Assembly (NCBI GenBank): GCA_958295785.1
Contig: OY282377.1
Span: forward strand, 5,396,896-5,460,895
Origin: an uncultured Latescibacterota bacterium
GTDB lineage: Bacteria; Latescibacterota; UBA2968
Length of the DNA: 64,000 nucleotides
Direction of reading: 5' to 3'
Shown: in pieces, positions 55,601-63,659 of the stretch
How positions within the stretch are numbered: position 1 is the stretch's first letter
Layout: every line of letters starts with the position of its first letter
Translations under genes and position numbers: made by a program
Notes under the pieces: model-generated
Told to the model about the DNA's origin: nothing
What the model saw: the letters and a program-made list of their open reading frames with translations, nothing else
The model's database searches: none

Positions 55601-55850
55601 CCGCAATCGCTTTCGCCCCATTTTGATGACGACCTTTACGACCGTGTTTGGCTTGTTGCCCATGGCCGTGGGCAATAGCAATGTGATGGGCGTGCCCTAC
55701 GCACCCTTGGGCCGCACCATGATGGGCGGGCTTCTGGCCTCCACGTTTCTCACCCTGCTCGTCGTGCCCCTGTTCTACACCCTGCTCGACGATCTGCGCT
55801 TGGCCCTCCGCCGTCTAAGCACAGCCGCCTTCGCATCTCGTTCCCGATGA
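52698..55850 (+). CDS. RND efflux permease (AcrB/MexF-like), without adaptor partner
   Basis: A 1050-residue inner-membrane RND transporter. The first helix (ISVLRPVSITMCLIALLVLG) is followed by a long periplasmic loop, six helices with the proton-relay Asp in GLMVGVGLVVDNAIVILENI, a second periplasmic loop and six more helices including GVVVNNAIVLVDMINRLR. Normal length. No membrane-fusion or TolC gene is adjacent, unlike the Cus genes at 60.8 kb, so it may share an outer channel. Ribosome site AGGA before ATG; drug, lipid or metabolite specificity cannot be read. Confidence 0.93.
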   Translation: MHPKSSLLPRISVLRPVSITMCLIALLVLGAVAYWRVPVKLMPEGLERPILSVRVGFRNATPQETEQLITLPLEETLRTVKGIVSLRSYSESHGARAIIEFRQYTDMVAAYNQVSDRLEHLKPHLPEEARDDVRVRKYDDDSWEIMWVAMAIDATIADQFRFIETYIQRPLERVDGVGQISFFGVQRKEVMVEVDRERMRARGVQLSEIVSTLKNDNFALAGGYVREGQKKFYVRSLARYTALREIENIQILSRAGKVRLGEVARVVYDVPEMSWIQRIDGKPGISFGIKQESGANIVEIADRVEAKLREIERDPRLAGRVSFRVIFNQGFFIKESIRNLQETGLWGGLFAALVLLFYLRTFRMTGIITLAIPLCVMIAMTALYFIGWSLNVVTMMGLMVGVGLVVDNAIVILENIYRRRGNGDAPKDAAIWGASEVGLAITMATLTTVVVFLPMMLFSGDMFMNFYMTRMGVPVCIALVGSLFVALLFIPLASVQVGKGQVRPDPKSIAKVRGGYARMLAWTLNHRRDAVLIALALTATMWMYPEFQPNPLANLKRGGRGGGKVNDLSVRLKMPRHFTLEETASIVAEVEQFLEEKRGEYGYEILRVYYRPGFGYLRMYMPLKSDDPWWLTAYKNTRKALGIPIDGPMERQEMVADIGKHTPKYVGVWHSLARYSDGVSGESSVSVYLEGEDTEVLIGLVDEVAWRLRQIPSIVSIDTDLELADDEVRVAVDRERSNRMGVSARDIGRYIAYGLQGVALPRFQSEDGEVRVRLYLERSDRQNLNQLRNFSFSTNEGAEVALGEIASFEVSRGTGRITRYDGRVKLRIRTYTMESGKRLYEAIDKMMDGIELPRGYSWHKGERFKQLQQTETSGQIGMVMAVTSVFLLMGILFESFVLPFSVLFSIPFSFLGVYWTLYLTDTPMDTMAFIGVIVLIGVVVNNAIVLVDMINRLRADGMSRFDAILEAGRNRFRPILMTTFTTVFGLLPMAVGNSNVMGVPYAPLGRTMMGGLLASTFLTLLVVPLFYTLLDDLRLALRRLSTAAFASRSR

Positions 55851-55866
55851 GCGAGAATGGGAGAAA

Positions 55867-56889
55867 ATGATGCTTGGGAAAGATGGGTTAGACAACCGCC
55901 CGCTGATGGGGCTTACGATGGGCGATCCGTGTGGGATAGGGCCCGAGGTGATCTTGAAGGCACTCGGACGCGAAGAGAGCTATCGCGTGTGCAGACCGCT
56001 CGTGATCGGCCACCCCGAAATATTAAAACGCGATATGGCGATGGCCGGCGTGCAGTTGGACGTGCGAATGGTGGAGTGCCCGGAAGATGGCGCGTTTGAA
56101 TGTGGATGCGTGGATGTGTGGTGCGCGGTGGATGTGGATGTCGCTCAAATCACAATGGGCGAGGTGTGCGCCGAGGCCGGAAAAGCCGCAGCCGAGTGGG
56201 TGATTCACGCGGTTGATTTGGCGATGGCGAATCGCATCGATGGCATTGTCACCGCGCCTTTGAACAAGGAAGCGATGAATTTGGCGGGGTACGCGTACGC
56301 GGGGCACACGGAATTGTTGGCCGAGCTATCGGGCGCGGGCCGCGCGTATCTGATGTTGGCATCTGACCGCTTGAGCGTGTCGCACGTCACGGGGCATATT
56401 GCCTTGCACGAGGTGCCCAACAGGCTCACGTCCGATCTGATTTGCGAGGTAATTTGCCTGACCCGAGACGCGCTGATTGCCTTGGGTGCGTCCGCTCCTC
56501 GGCTCGCGGTGTGTGGTCTCAATCCACACGCGGGCGAAAATGGGTTGTTTGGCCGCGAAGATGCCGAGATCATTCGCCCCGCAGTTGAAAAGGCTATGAG
56601 CAAAGGCTGGCGCGTGGATGGCCCGTTGCCTGCGGATACGACTTTTTTCAAGGTCTATCATGGAATCTACGACGGGGTGGTGGCGATGTATCACGACCAA
56701 GGCCATGTGCCCGCAAAGCTGGTGGCATTTGACGAGGCCGTAAATGTGACCCTTGGGCTGCCCATTGTGCGGGCGTCTGTGGATCACGGCACGGCTTATG
56801 ATATTGCGGGCAAGGGAATCGCCAGGGCCGCGAATATGTTGCAGGCGATACGGGTGGGAAGCAAGTTGGCGGTGCAGAGATGGCAGTAG
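55867..56889 (+). CDS. pdxA: 4-hydroxythreonine-4-phosphate dehydrogenase PdxA
   Basis: PdxA oxidises 4-phosphohydroxy-L-threonine in pyridoxal phosphate synthesis; paralogues act in other pathways. The 340-residue protein has TMGDPCGIGPEVILKAL, the metal-binding His residues in SVSHVTGHIALHEVP and MYHDQGHVPAKLVAFDE, and GLNPHAGENGLFGREDAEII. No pdxJ is nearby, so a PdxA2-type role in sugar-acid or aromatic breakdown is possible. It starts 16 bp after the RND gene. Confidence 0.92.
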   Translation: MMLGKDGLDNRPLMGLTMGDPCGIGPEVILKALGREESYRVCRPLVIGHPEILKRDMAMAGVQLDVRMVECPEDGAFECGCVDVWCAVDVDVAQITMGEVCAEAGKAAAEWVIHAVDLAMANRIDGIVTAPLNKEAMNLAGYAYAGHTELLAELSGAGRAYLMLASDRLSVSHVTGHIALHEVPNRLTSDLICEVICLTRDALIALGASAPRLAVCGLNPHAGENGLFGREDAEIIRPAVEKAMSKGWRVDGPLPADTTFFKVYHGIYDGVVAMYHDQGHVPAKLVAFDEAVNVTLGLPIVRASVDHGTAYDIAGKGIARAANMLQAIRVGSKLAVQRWQ

Positions 56890-56925
56890 TCAGTGGAAAG
56901 AGGTCAGTCCGCCCAGCCCATCGGT

Positions 56926-56952
56926 CGTAGGGACAGGCCCCCGTGCCTGTCC
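56926..56952 (-). repeat. Hairpin repeat family B, copy B3
   Basis: CGTAGGGACAGGCCCCCGTG then CCTGTCC, the reverse complement of the B core. AGTCAGTGGAAAGAGGTCAG just before it is heptamer-like. Confidence 0.72.
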
Positions 56953-57033
56953 TCTATGCCTGATCGCATCTGCGTTTATCTGCGTAATCTGCGGATAGCT
57001 TGGGCGTATCTCACTGCGTGCGGACATTTCGTC

Positions 57034-57411
57034 CTATGCCATCCCCGCGATGACGTCGAGGAGCACGAGATACGCGCCCGTATCGCAAAAAATGGGCGTG
57101 CGTGTGGGCGGATTTTCGGGGAAAAATTCCGAATACGCATCGTTGAAATCCGAAAACAGGGCGCGATCTTTGAGAATCGCTGTCACTTTCAAGGTGTTGT
57201 CGAGTGATGTGCCCGCGTCTTCGAGAATGCCCGAGATATTGGCGAGAATGCACCGGGTCTGCGTTTTGACGTCGTCCCCGACAATTTCATCGGTTTCCGG
57301 ATCGACCGGGGGCTGGGCCGAGATGAAGATGAGGTCGCCGTAGATCACGGCTTGCGAATAGGGAAATTTGGGAATGTTGCCGCGTTTGCTGGTGAAGGGT
57401 TGTTTTTTCAT
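57034..57411 (-). CDS. RidA/YjgF family protein
   Basis: From ATG 57411 (a standard start, KKQPFTSKRGNIPKFPYSQA) the 125-residue protein has the RidA fold: YSQAVIYGDLIFISAQ, ILANISGILEDAGTSLDNTL and the C-terminal PTRTPIFCDTGAYLVLLDV. Classical RidA has an Arg in the PxRxxV turn that binds the substrate carboxylate; here the turn reads PPTRTPI, which keeps an Arg. It hydrolyses reactive enamine/imine intermediates in the best studied members. Confidence 0.88.
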   Translation of the reverse strand: MKKQPFTSKRGNIPKFPYSQAVIYGDLIFISAQPPVDPETDEIVGDDVKTQTRCILANISGILEDAGTSLDNTLKVTAILKDRALFSDFNDAYSEFFPENPPTRTPIFCDTGAYLVLLDVIAGMA

Positions 57412-57564
57412 GACAGTCTCCTCAGTGGTTGTCGATGGTGATGGAAAAAATATAATGCTCATCCCGAAAAAATGAAACGGGTTTTGGGCGATGAGGCGCG
57501 GGAACGTTCTGGTGTTTTGCGGGTCTAAAGTACAAGTGCTCATCATTTTTTAGGGAGGCCGTGT

Positions 57565-58248
57565 ATGTTTGTCAATCGCCGTCATTTTCTCGTTCAAGCC
57601 GCTACATGGGGTGCTGCGGCATTTGCAACGCCGGGGGTTTTCGCCGAACAACTCGTGCGTACGCCCCGACAGACCGAAGGGCCGTTCTATCCAGACGAGA
57701 TGCCCCTGGATGTCGATAACGACCTCGTGGTGATCAACGATGCGATTACGCCAGCCGTGGGGGAAATCACGCACTTGACCGGGCGCGTTTTGGATGTGCA
57801 TGGCAATCCCGTCAAAAACGCGCGGGTGGAAATCTGGCAGGTGGATAGCCGTGGTATTTACGTTCACACCGAGGCCCCGCGGCGTGCTCGACGAGACGTG
57901 AACTTTCAGGGCTTTGGGCGTTTTGAAACCGGATCGACAGGTGCATACCGCTTTCGGACCATTAAGCCCGTGCCTTATGGCGGTGCGCGTACCGCACATA
58001 TCCATTTTGCGATTGACAAAAATGGACATCGGCTTTTGACCACGCAACTGTACGTGAAAGATAATCCGAACAATGAGCGGGATTTTATCTTTCGTTCAAG
58101 TCGCGCGGCCCGCGATAGGCTGTCCGCCGCGTTTGAGCCACTGCCCGGTTCTGAAATCGGCGAATTAACGGCCAATTTTGATATCGTGATCGGCGAGACA
58201 CCCGAAGATCGAGAACGGGACTGGGGCCGCCGCGGCTGGTGGCGTTAA
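57565..58248 (+). CDS. Intradiol ring-cleavage dioxygenase-like protein (exported)
   Basis: A 227-residue protein of the protocatechuate 3,4-dioxygenase/catechol dioxygenase family. It opens with NRRHFLVQAATWGAAAFATP, a Tat- or Sec-type signal with RR. The non-heme Fe(III) ligands appear in IYVHTEAP and in PYGGARTAHIHFAID (Tyr, His, His), and TEGPFYPDEMPLDVDNDL is the usual start of such proteins. Exported intradiol enzymes of this short class are known but their substrates are not. It is alone, diverging from ridA. Confidence 0.85.
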   Translation: MFVNRRHFLVQAATWGAAAFATPGVFAEQLVRTPRQTEGPFYPDEMPLDVDNDLVVINDAITPAVGEITHLTGRVLDVHGNPVKNARVEIWQVDSRGIYVHTEAPRRARRDVNFQGFGRFETGSTGAYRFRTIKPVPYGGARTAHIHFAIDKNGHRLLTTQLYVKDNPNNERDFIFRSSRAARDRLSAAFEPLPGSEIGELTANFDIVIGETPEDRERDWGRRGWWR

Positions 58249-58278
58249 AAAATATCACGCGCGCCTCTTGTATCTCCA

Positions 58279-58305
58279 GGCGGGCACGGGGGCCACGCCC
58301 CTACG
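58279..58305 (+). repeat. Hairpin repeat family A, copy A5
   Basis: GGCGGGCACGGGGGCCACGC then CCCTACG, preceded by CTTGTATCTCCA. Its stem bases differ from A1-A3 yet remain paired. Confidence 0.72.
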
Positions 58306-58307
58306 TG

Positions 58308-58372
58308 CTTTGTGCCTTTGAACGGGCTATCGCCAGTTGTACACCGCTCGTGCTTTTTGTGGCTAAATTCGC
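58308..58372 (-). repeat. Dispersed repeat E, copy 2
   Basis: Reverse complement of 21736-21797 with a few substitutions, again directly beside a family A hairpin. Confidence 0.65.
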
Positions 58373-58518
58373 CTCGCCTCTTGCGGATGTGATCGCTTTT
58401 GGGTATTCTTTTGACACATTCAAGGACGGCGTTTCCATTTTGTGATGTTGCTTCAATGGGGTACTGAATGTCTCGTAAACCTGAGATTATCTTTCGTCGC
58501 AACGGAGCGATTTGATAC

Positions 58519-59030
58519 ATGTTGGATTTAGGCGATCTCGGTCACGGCCTTCCGGCCATCACGCCGAACTTCGGCATGGCACTGGCAGAGGCCGGGGGCG
58601 TATGCTTGGAATCACAAGGGCAGTACAAGGCGTTCAACTTCTCGTCAGAGGGTACAGCAACACAAGCTGTCTCTTGGCGTGGTCGCCGGTTACTGATCAA
58701 ACCCGCAGATGTTGGAATGACCCAGAGGTTGCCACTGAACACGGTGCGGTGGGTATTGCGGTTTTGTTGGCGCGGCAGGAAATCGGCTATACAGTAATTG
58801 AGCGTTCTCAAAAAGGTACCGGCTTTGATTACTGGATGGGAGACGAGTCAAGTGTTCCCCTCCAGAAGAAGGCGCGGCTGGAAATATCGGGTATTCGCAG
58901 AGGAAGTGACCGCGTGAAGACGCGAGTCAGGCAAAAACTGAGACAAACCGACCCTTCTGATGGGTCGAAACCAGCTTATGTCATTGTCGTTGAATTTGGA
59001 CATCCTCTTGCTGAGGTTCAAAAAAAATGA
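58519..59030 (+). pseudogene. PD-(D/E)XK-like protein, first gene of an unknown three-gene cassette (frameshifted)
   Basis: Two frames must be joined: from ATG 58519, LDLGDLGHGLPAITPNFGMA and then AGGVCLESQG; from about 58622 in another frame, VQGVQLLVRGYSNTSCLLAW, VTDQTRRCWNDPEVATEHGA, then GYTVIERSQKGTGFDYWMGD and KKARLEISGIRRG, ending 59030. One lost base near 58621-58624 explains it. The FDYW...ARLEISGI part resembles an Asp...Glu-x-(Ser/Lys) nuclease core. The 3' end overlaps the next ATG by ATGA. Could be a sequencing error, since both neighbours are intact. Confidence 0.65.
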
Positions 59031-59605
59031 GTGTTAGAGATTCCCACCATAAGGCCATGGCGTTTGCGGAACACGCCCTTTTGGCACGCATACAAGGCCA
59101 TCGAGAAGACGCGATTGAGTTTTCTAAGAAGGCATTGGAGCATGAACTTGTTGCCATTCGGAAACTGGATGAGCGCGGCGAACGTGCCGAGCCAACGTGG
59201 TCTGTGTTGCACCGCAGTGCCGGGTGGCTGGCGTTTAACAGCAATCAGGTTCATCTATCCGGGAAGTTGGCACGCAAAGCCCTTGCTGGCAACCCACACC
59301 CAGAGATCGCAGATGAACTACGCGAGCTTTTAGTGCAAATATATCGCTCCTTAGAAAAAGACCTCATTTATGTCCGTTGGCAAAATGCGGGATTTGAGTC
59401 TGAGGAAGAAGATCCGATTCTGGATGCTATGGAAGAAGTGTGGTGTGAATTGAGCGAAGAAGAACAACAACTACTCTACGCAGAAGGGACGCAGTCTCTC
59501 ATTCGCAACGCCAACGAGAATTTGCCGCATAGCTGTTGTACCGACGGAAACATTTGGAAAGTCTATTCCAGCACGCCAGTTCGCCCGCTTAGGGAGGTGG
59601 CCTGA
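59027..59605 (+). CDS. Helical repeat protein, second gene of the cassette
   Basis: A 192-residue alpha-helical protein. Its N-terminal 90 residues (AMAFAEHALLARIQGHREDA, EFSKKALEHELVAIRKL) look like a pair of TPR-type hairpins, with an acidic C-terminal part (EEEDPILDAMEEVWCELSEE). It overlaps the preceding gene by four bases and the next by one, so stoichiometric co-translation is implied. No homologue is recognised. Confidence 0.7.
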   Translation: MSVRDSHHKAMAFAEHALLARIQGHREDAIEFSKKALEHELVAIRKLDERGERAEPTWSVLHRSAGWLAFNSNQVHLSGKLARKALAGNPHPEIADELRELLVQIYRSLEKDLIYVRWQNAGFESEEEDPILDAMEEVWCELSEEEQQLLYAEGTQSLIRNANENLPHSCCTDGNIWKVYSSTPVRPLREVA

Positions 59606-60354
59606 TGTATCTCACCGCACATCGGCTTCAACGGATAAAAGGCGAGAAAGTCGACGTTGGTATCAATGCCTTTCTACATCGACACGAAGCACATGATCTG
59701 CCTGAAGATACGCGATTTGACGAGGAAGGTATCATCGAGCAGATTACGCAGCAAAATCTGGGAAAACTCATCGCGGAATCTATCGACTTAGTGCCGGGAG
59801 GCAATAGTGGAATCAGCTTTGTCGATATCGTTGGCGGGGAAAGTCTCGACCGAGAACGCATCCGAGAATTTCTCGACCAAATGGAATCTGATATCGAAGG
59901 GATGTATCACCCTATTACCAAATCTGCGCCAGATATCGCCGTTAAATTTGCAATCCCCTTGGGTTTACCGGGAAATGAGGTTAGAGAATACAAAGCCCTC
60001 ACAGAACGAGCTATGCGTCTGTTCGAATCGCCGGAGCCTCCCAAGTGGCGCACGGAAACGCCATGGATAGAGATTTGTCGCAATATTTCTGATTGTCAGG
60101 AGGTATTCAGTGTAGAACCCGAAACTGTCGAGAAGCTCAAACAGATACACGGCGCGTCTTGGGTTTCCGCGAGGCTTTCACTAGAGCACCACACAAAGTG
60201 GAACATCGAACTCATACACGGCGATTTGATAAATCATATTGCCCCCATATTAACGGATTTAACCCTTGAACAGATTGCGGCACAAGGGGGCTTGATACTT
60301 CGAGATCAGTTGCAAAACAAAAAAATCAAATGGCCTGAGCTCAAGGAAATATAG
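59605..60354 (+). CDS. Unknown protein, third gene of the cassette
   Basis: A 249-residue soluble protein, acidic and mixed alpha/beta (HRLQRIKGEKVDVGINAFLH, VPGGNSGISFVDIVGGESLD, SWVSARLSLEHHTKWNIELI). It shares the A of TGATG with the preceding gene. Codon use is less GC-rich than in surrounding genes, as for the whole cassette, which hints at transfer. No family is recognised. Confidence 0.7.
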   Translation: MYLTAHRLQRIKGEKVDVGINAFLHRHEAHDLPEDTRFDEEGIIEQITQQNLGKLIAESIDLVPGGNSGISFVDIVGGESLDRERIREFLDQMESDIEGMYHPITKSAPDIAVKFAIPLGLPGNEVREYKALTERAMRLFESPEPPKWRTETPWIEICRNISDCQEVFSVEPETVEKLKQIHGASWVSARLSLEHHTKWNIELIHGDLINHIAPILTDLTLEQIAAQGGLILRDQLQNKKIKWPELKEI

Positions 60355-60377
60355 CCCCATAGAATTGGAGATTCGCT

Positions 60378-60719
60378 TTGCGACATTTTGTCCACATTTT
60401 TATCCTCGCGTTGACGCTTATCGGAATGGCTGCGCCGTGTTTGTGTTGGGCGCAGAAGGCACCGAGTTGTCATGGGGTCGCAGAGATGGAAGATTGCTGT
60501 TGTTCCAAAGACGCGACCGTCGATCGCGAAATGCCCGCGCGCGATCTGGCTGTTTTGCCCATTGAATGGCAAAATCCCCCGTTGGACTTGACGGGCGCGA
60601 TGTTGCCCGTTGCCGTGTATTCCCACCACATTTCCCTTCCTCTTTTGGGGCATGATTGCGGAGAGTCTTTGCGATCACCGCCCGACCTGTATCTTCTCCA
60701 CGCCTCATTTCTCTTGTGA
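60378..60719 (+). CDS. Small exported Cys/His-rich protein ahead of the Cus genes
   Basis: A 113-residue protein starting with TTG after GGAG. An N-terminal signal (RHFVHIFILALTLIGMAAPC) is followed by CHGVAEMEDCCCSKD, a cluster of four cysteines plus His that could bind soft metals in the periplasm, and a C-terminal His-containing stretch (YSHHISLPLLGHDCG). It precedes the metal-efflux genes by about 100 bp on the same strand. Small Cys-rich leaders are often found at such loci, but the family is not named. Confidence 0.6.
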   Translation: MRHFVHIFILALTLIGMAAPCLCWAQKAPSCHGVAEMEDCCCSKDATVDREMPARDLAVLPIEWQNPPLDLTGAMLPVAVYSHHISLPLLGHDCGESLRSPPDLYLLHASFLL

Positions 60720-60822
60720 TATTCCCCGGCTGAATGGCGTTGGGAACGGGTGTGTACCCCTGTTCCCGCAGCGAATGCTTTACCCGTCCCTTTACATTCC
60801 TACGATTTTCAGGAGGTGACCG

Positions 60823-62097
60823 GTGCATGCACTTCGGGCCCTGATCGGGCTGTGCGTCATGGGCATATCCGTTTTGCCGTTGCGGGCAAATGAACTCGAT
60901 TTGGACGCGCTGATTCAAGAGGCGTTGAAAAACAATCCCAATTTATCGGTTTTGCGGGCGCGACTCTCGGCCTTTGAAGCAAAAATTCCGCAAGCGGGCG
61001 CGCTGGAAGATCCGTTCTTTCGCTTTGAGGCGAGCAACATTCCCCTGAGCAATTTCGATTTGGACAGCACGCCCATGAGCGGCAATCAATTTGTGTTGAG
61101 CCAAAAATTTCCCCTGCCGGGAAAACATCGGGCACGCGAGCGATCTGCCCAATTTGCGGCGGATGCCGTGGCGTGGCAGTTGCGCGACAGAGAACGCGCC
61201 ATCGCCAATGTGGTCGAGCAACCGTTTTTGTCCTTGACGTATTTGATCCGCGCCATCGCAATCACGAAAAAGAATCGGGTGTTGTTGCGCGATTTGGTGC
61301 GGACAGCCCGCACGAAATACGCGGTTGGCAAGGGGTTGCAACAAGATGTGTTGAAAGCCCAGGTCTCCCTGTCGGAACTGGACACGCAGCTCATCGGCCT
61401 TCGGGCCGAAAAACAATTGGCCGAGGCGCGGTTGAACGCGGTGTTAAACCGGCCTTTGCAAAGCCCTTTGGGCGCGCCGCCAGACACCATTGGCCTGTCG
61501 CGTGTGCCCTTGGACGCCGATGCCCTGCACGCGCTCGCCGATGAGGCGCGGCCCGCTCTGCACGCGATGGCGCGATGGGTTGCGATGTGGCGGGCAAATG
61601 TCGAGGCGGCGCAGAGAAACTACTGGCCGGATGTGACGCTGAGTTTGGGCTATCGGCAGCGCGGGTTCGCGCCCAATGATCCGGTGAAAGGGAGCGACTT
61701 TATCTCTCTTGGCGTGGGCATTCAGGTGCCCATCTTTGGCGGGCGAAAACAGCGGCAGCAGATCGCAGAGGCGCGGGCGAATACGCGCGCGGCCGAGGCG
61801 CGAAAAGCCGCTGAACGCCAGCAAATTCACTATGAAATTCAACGCTTGGTCATCGAGGCCGCACGACATCGGGAAAGTGCCGAGTTGTTTCGTACGGCGA
61901 TGTTGCCGCAAGCCGAGCAATCGCTGGCATCTGCACTGGCCGGATATCGGGTGGATAAGGTGGATTTTTTGACCCTGTTGGACAATCAGATGACGCTGTT
62001 GAATTTTGAGATCGCGCATTATCGGCATGTCATTGCCCACGAAAAACGAATAGCCGATTTAGAGGCGGTGGTCGGCAGGCCGATAAGCGCGGATTAG
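60823..62097 (+). CDS. cusC: TolC-family outer-membrane efflux protein (CusC-like)
   Basis: A 424-residue outer-membrane factor. GTG 60823 follows AGGAGG at ideal distance; a signal sequence (ALIGLCVMGISVLPLRA) precedes ELDLDALIQEALKNNPNLSV, the hallmark of the family. Two long coiled-coil/strand repeats follow, with the second hydrophobic turn GSDFISLGVGIQVPIFGG. No lipobox Cys is seen at the cleavage site, in contrast to enterobacterial CusC. First component of the Cus-type tripartite pump. Confidence 0.9.
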   Translation: MHALRALIGLCVMGISVLPLRANELDLDALIQEALKNNPNLSVLRARLSAFEAKIPQAGALEDPFFRFEASNIPLSNFDLDSTPMSGNQFVLSQKFPLPGKHRARERSAQFAADAVAWQLRDRERAIANVVEQPFLSLTYLIRAIAITKKNRVLLRDLVRTARTKYAVGKGLQQDVLKAQVSLSELDTQLIGLRAEKQLAEARLNAVLNRPLQSPLGAPPDTIGLSRVPLDADALHALADEARPALHAMARWVAMWRANVEAAQRNYWPDVTLSLGYRQRGFAPNDPVKGSDFISLGVGIQVPIFGGRKQRQQIAEARANTRAAEARKAAERQQIHYEIQRLVIEAARHRESAELFRTAMLPQAEQSLASALAGYRVDKVDFLTLLDNQMTLLNFEIAHYRHVIAHEKRIADLEAVVGRPISAD

Positions 62098-62107
62098 GAG
62101 GTGAAAA

Positions 62108-63457
62108 ATGAAATACGTCATTCCAATTGCGACATTGATCGCGGGCTTTGCCGGCGGGGTCTGGATCGCGGGCGATACGCACACAGAGCAGGCGCAGGCA
62201 GAGAAGACGTATATTTGCCCGATGCACCCCACGGTGGTATCCGACAAACCTGGCACCTGCCCCATCTGCAACATGGATTTGGTGGCAAAAGAAATGGACA
62301 GCGGGCACAGTCATGAAGCGCGTCAGGATAGCGAGACATATATTTGTCCGATGCACCCCACGGTGGTGTCGGACAAGCCGGGCACTTGCCCGATCTGCGG
62401 CATGGATTTGGTCAAAAAGGAGGGCGACACATCGCCCTCACAAAACGGGCAGGTGCAGATTGATCCCACTGTGGTTCAAAATATCGGCGTGAAGACCATC
62501 GTTGTGAAACAACAGCCCTTGAAGCACACCGTGCGCGCGTTGGGCCGGGTGGATTACGACGAGACGCGGATCATGGACGTGAACAGCAAGATCGCCGGAT
62601 GGGTTGAACAGTTGTACGTGGATTATACGGGTCAATGGGTGAAAAAGGGGCAGCCCTTGCTCGCGCTTTACAGCCCTGAACTGGTCGCGGCGCAAGAGGA
62701 GTATTTGACGGCGTTGGATTACGCGGCGAGAATGCGCGAGAGCGCGGGGCGAGACGTGGCGCGAAATGCCGCCGATCTGCTTTCCGCTGCGCGGCAAAGG
62801 TTGTTGTACTGGGATATTTCAGCGGATCAGATTGCCGCGTTGGAAAAGACGCGACAGGTGGGGCGAACCATGCCCATTTTGGCGCCTCGGGCCGGCATCG
62901 TGACGCACAAAGACGTGCTGGAAGGCGCGTACATCGGCGCGGGGCAACACCTGTATCGCATCGCGGATTTGTCGGTGGTGTGGATTTACGCAGATGTGTA
63001 CGAATACGAAATGTCGTGGCTTTCCAAAGGGCAACGCGCAGAGGTGACACTCATGTATTTGCCGGGCGAGCGATTCGATGGCAAAGTGGATTACGTTTTT
63101 CCCTTTATGAATCAAAAGACGCGCACGGTTCAAGTGCGGATGGCCTTTGACAATACCGATGGCGCGCTCAAACCCGATATGTATGCCGATGTGGTGATTC
63201 GCCCGGAAGTGGCGGGCAAGGCCATTGTGGTACCCGCTCAGGCGGTGATCCATTCGGGAACGCGCAGAGTCGTCATCATCGCGCATGGCAAGGGCAAATT
63301 TGAACCGCACGAGATTCGCACAGGCGTCGAGACCGAAGATGGCTACGAGGTGCTCACCGGCCTAAACCCGGGCGACCAAATCGTCACCGCCGCACAATTC
63401 TTGATCGATTCCGAAAGCAATTTGAGAGCTGCATTGGCGGGGTTTGAAGGCGGGTGA
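62108..63457 (+). CDS. cusB: RND adaptor CusB-like protein with two metal-binding motifs
   Basis: A 449-residue membrane-fusion protein. An N-terminal anchor/signal is followed by two near-identical metal-binding segments, YICPMHPTVVSDKPGTCPIC at about residues 35 and 78, each of the heavy-metal-binding domain type with CPMH and CPxCxM. The rest is a barrel-sandwich and beta-barrel adaptor (QVQIDPTVVQNIGVKTIVVK, YSPELVAAQEEYLTA, PRAGIVTHKDVLEGAYIGAG). The domain duplication suggests higher metal capacity than in single-domain CusB. 10 bp after cusC with GGAGG. Confidence 0.92.
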   Translation: MKYVIPIATLIAGFAGGVWIAGDTHTEQAQAEKTYICPMHPTVVSDKPGTCPICNMDLVAKEMDSGHSHEARQDSETYICPMHPTVVSDKPGTCPICGMDLVKKEGDTSPSQNGQVQIDPTVVQNIGVKTIVVKQQPLKHTVRALGRVDYDETRIMDVNSKIAGWVEQLYVDYTGQWVKKGQPLLALYSPELVAAQEEYLTALDYAARMRESAGRDVARNAADLLSAARQRLLYWDISADQIAALEKTRQVGRTMPILAPRAGIVTHKDVLEGAYIGAGQHLYRIADLSVVWIYADVYEYEMSWLSKGQRAEVTLMYLPGERFDGKVDYVFPFMNQKTRTVQVRMAFDNTDGALKPDMYADVVIRPEVAGKAIVVPAQAVIHSGTRRVVIIAHGKGKFEPHEIRTGVETEDGYEVLTGLNPGDQIVTAAQFLIDSESNLRAALAGFEGG

Positions 63458-63494
63458 GAGGGGAGACGTAAGAGGGAAGATGCGAGGATAGAAA

Positions 63495-63522
63495 CGTAGG
63501 GGCGATGCCCTTGTGCTCGCCC
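63495..63522 (-). repeat. Hairpin repeat family A, copy A6
   Basis: CGTAGGGGCGATGCCCTTGT then GCTCGCCC, with CAAAGATACAAG after it, the complement of the usual flank. Confidence 0.7.
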
Positions 63523-63590
63523 AAAGATACAAGAGGTAAAAGGCAAAAAACACAAGTCACTGGATTACTTACGTTATGACGAAGATGCAA

Positions 63591-63618
63591 GGACAGGCAC
63601 GGGGGCCTGTCCCTACGG
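63591..63618 (+). repeat. Hairpin repeat family B, copy B4
   Basis: GGACAGGCACGGGGGCCTGT then CCCTACGG, 70 bp from the A6 copy, so both families occur side by side in one gap. Confidence 0.75.
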
Positions 63619-63659
63619 ATGCTCGGGGCCTGGTCGCGGCTCGCTTGTTTCGCTGATCG

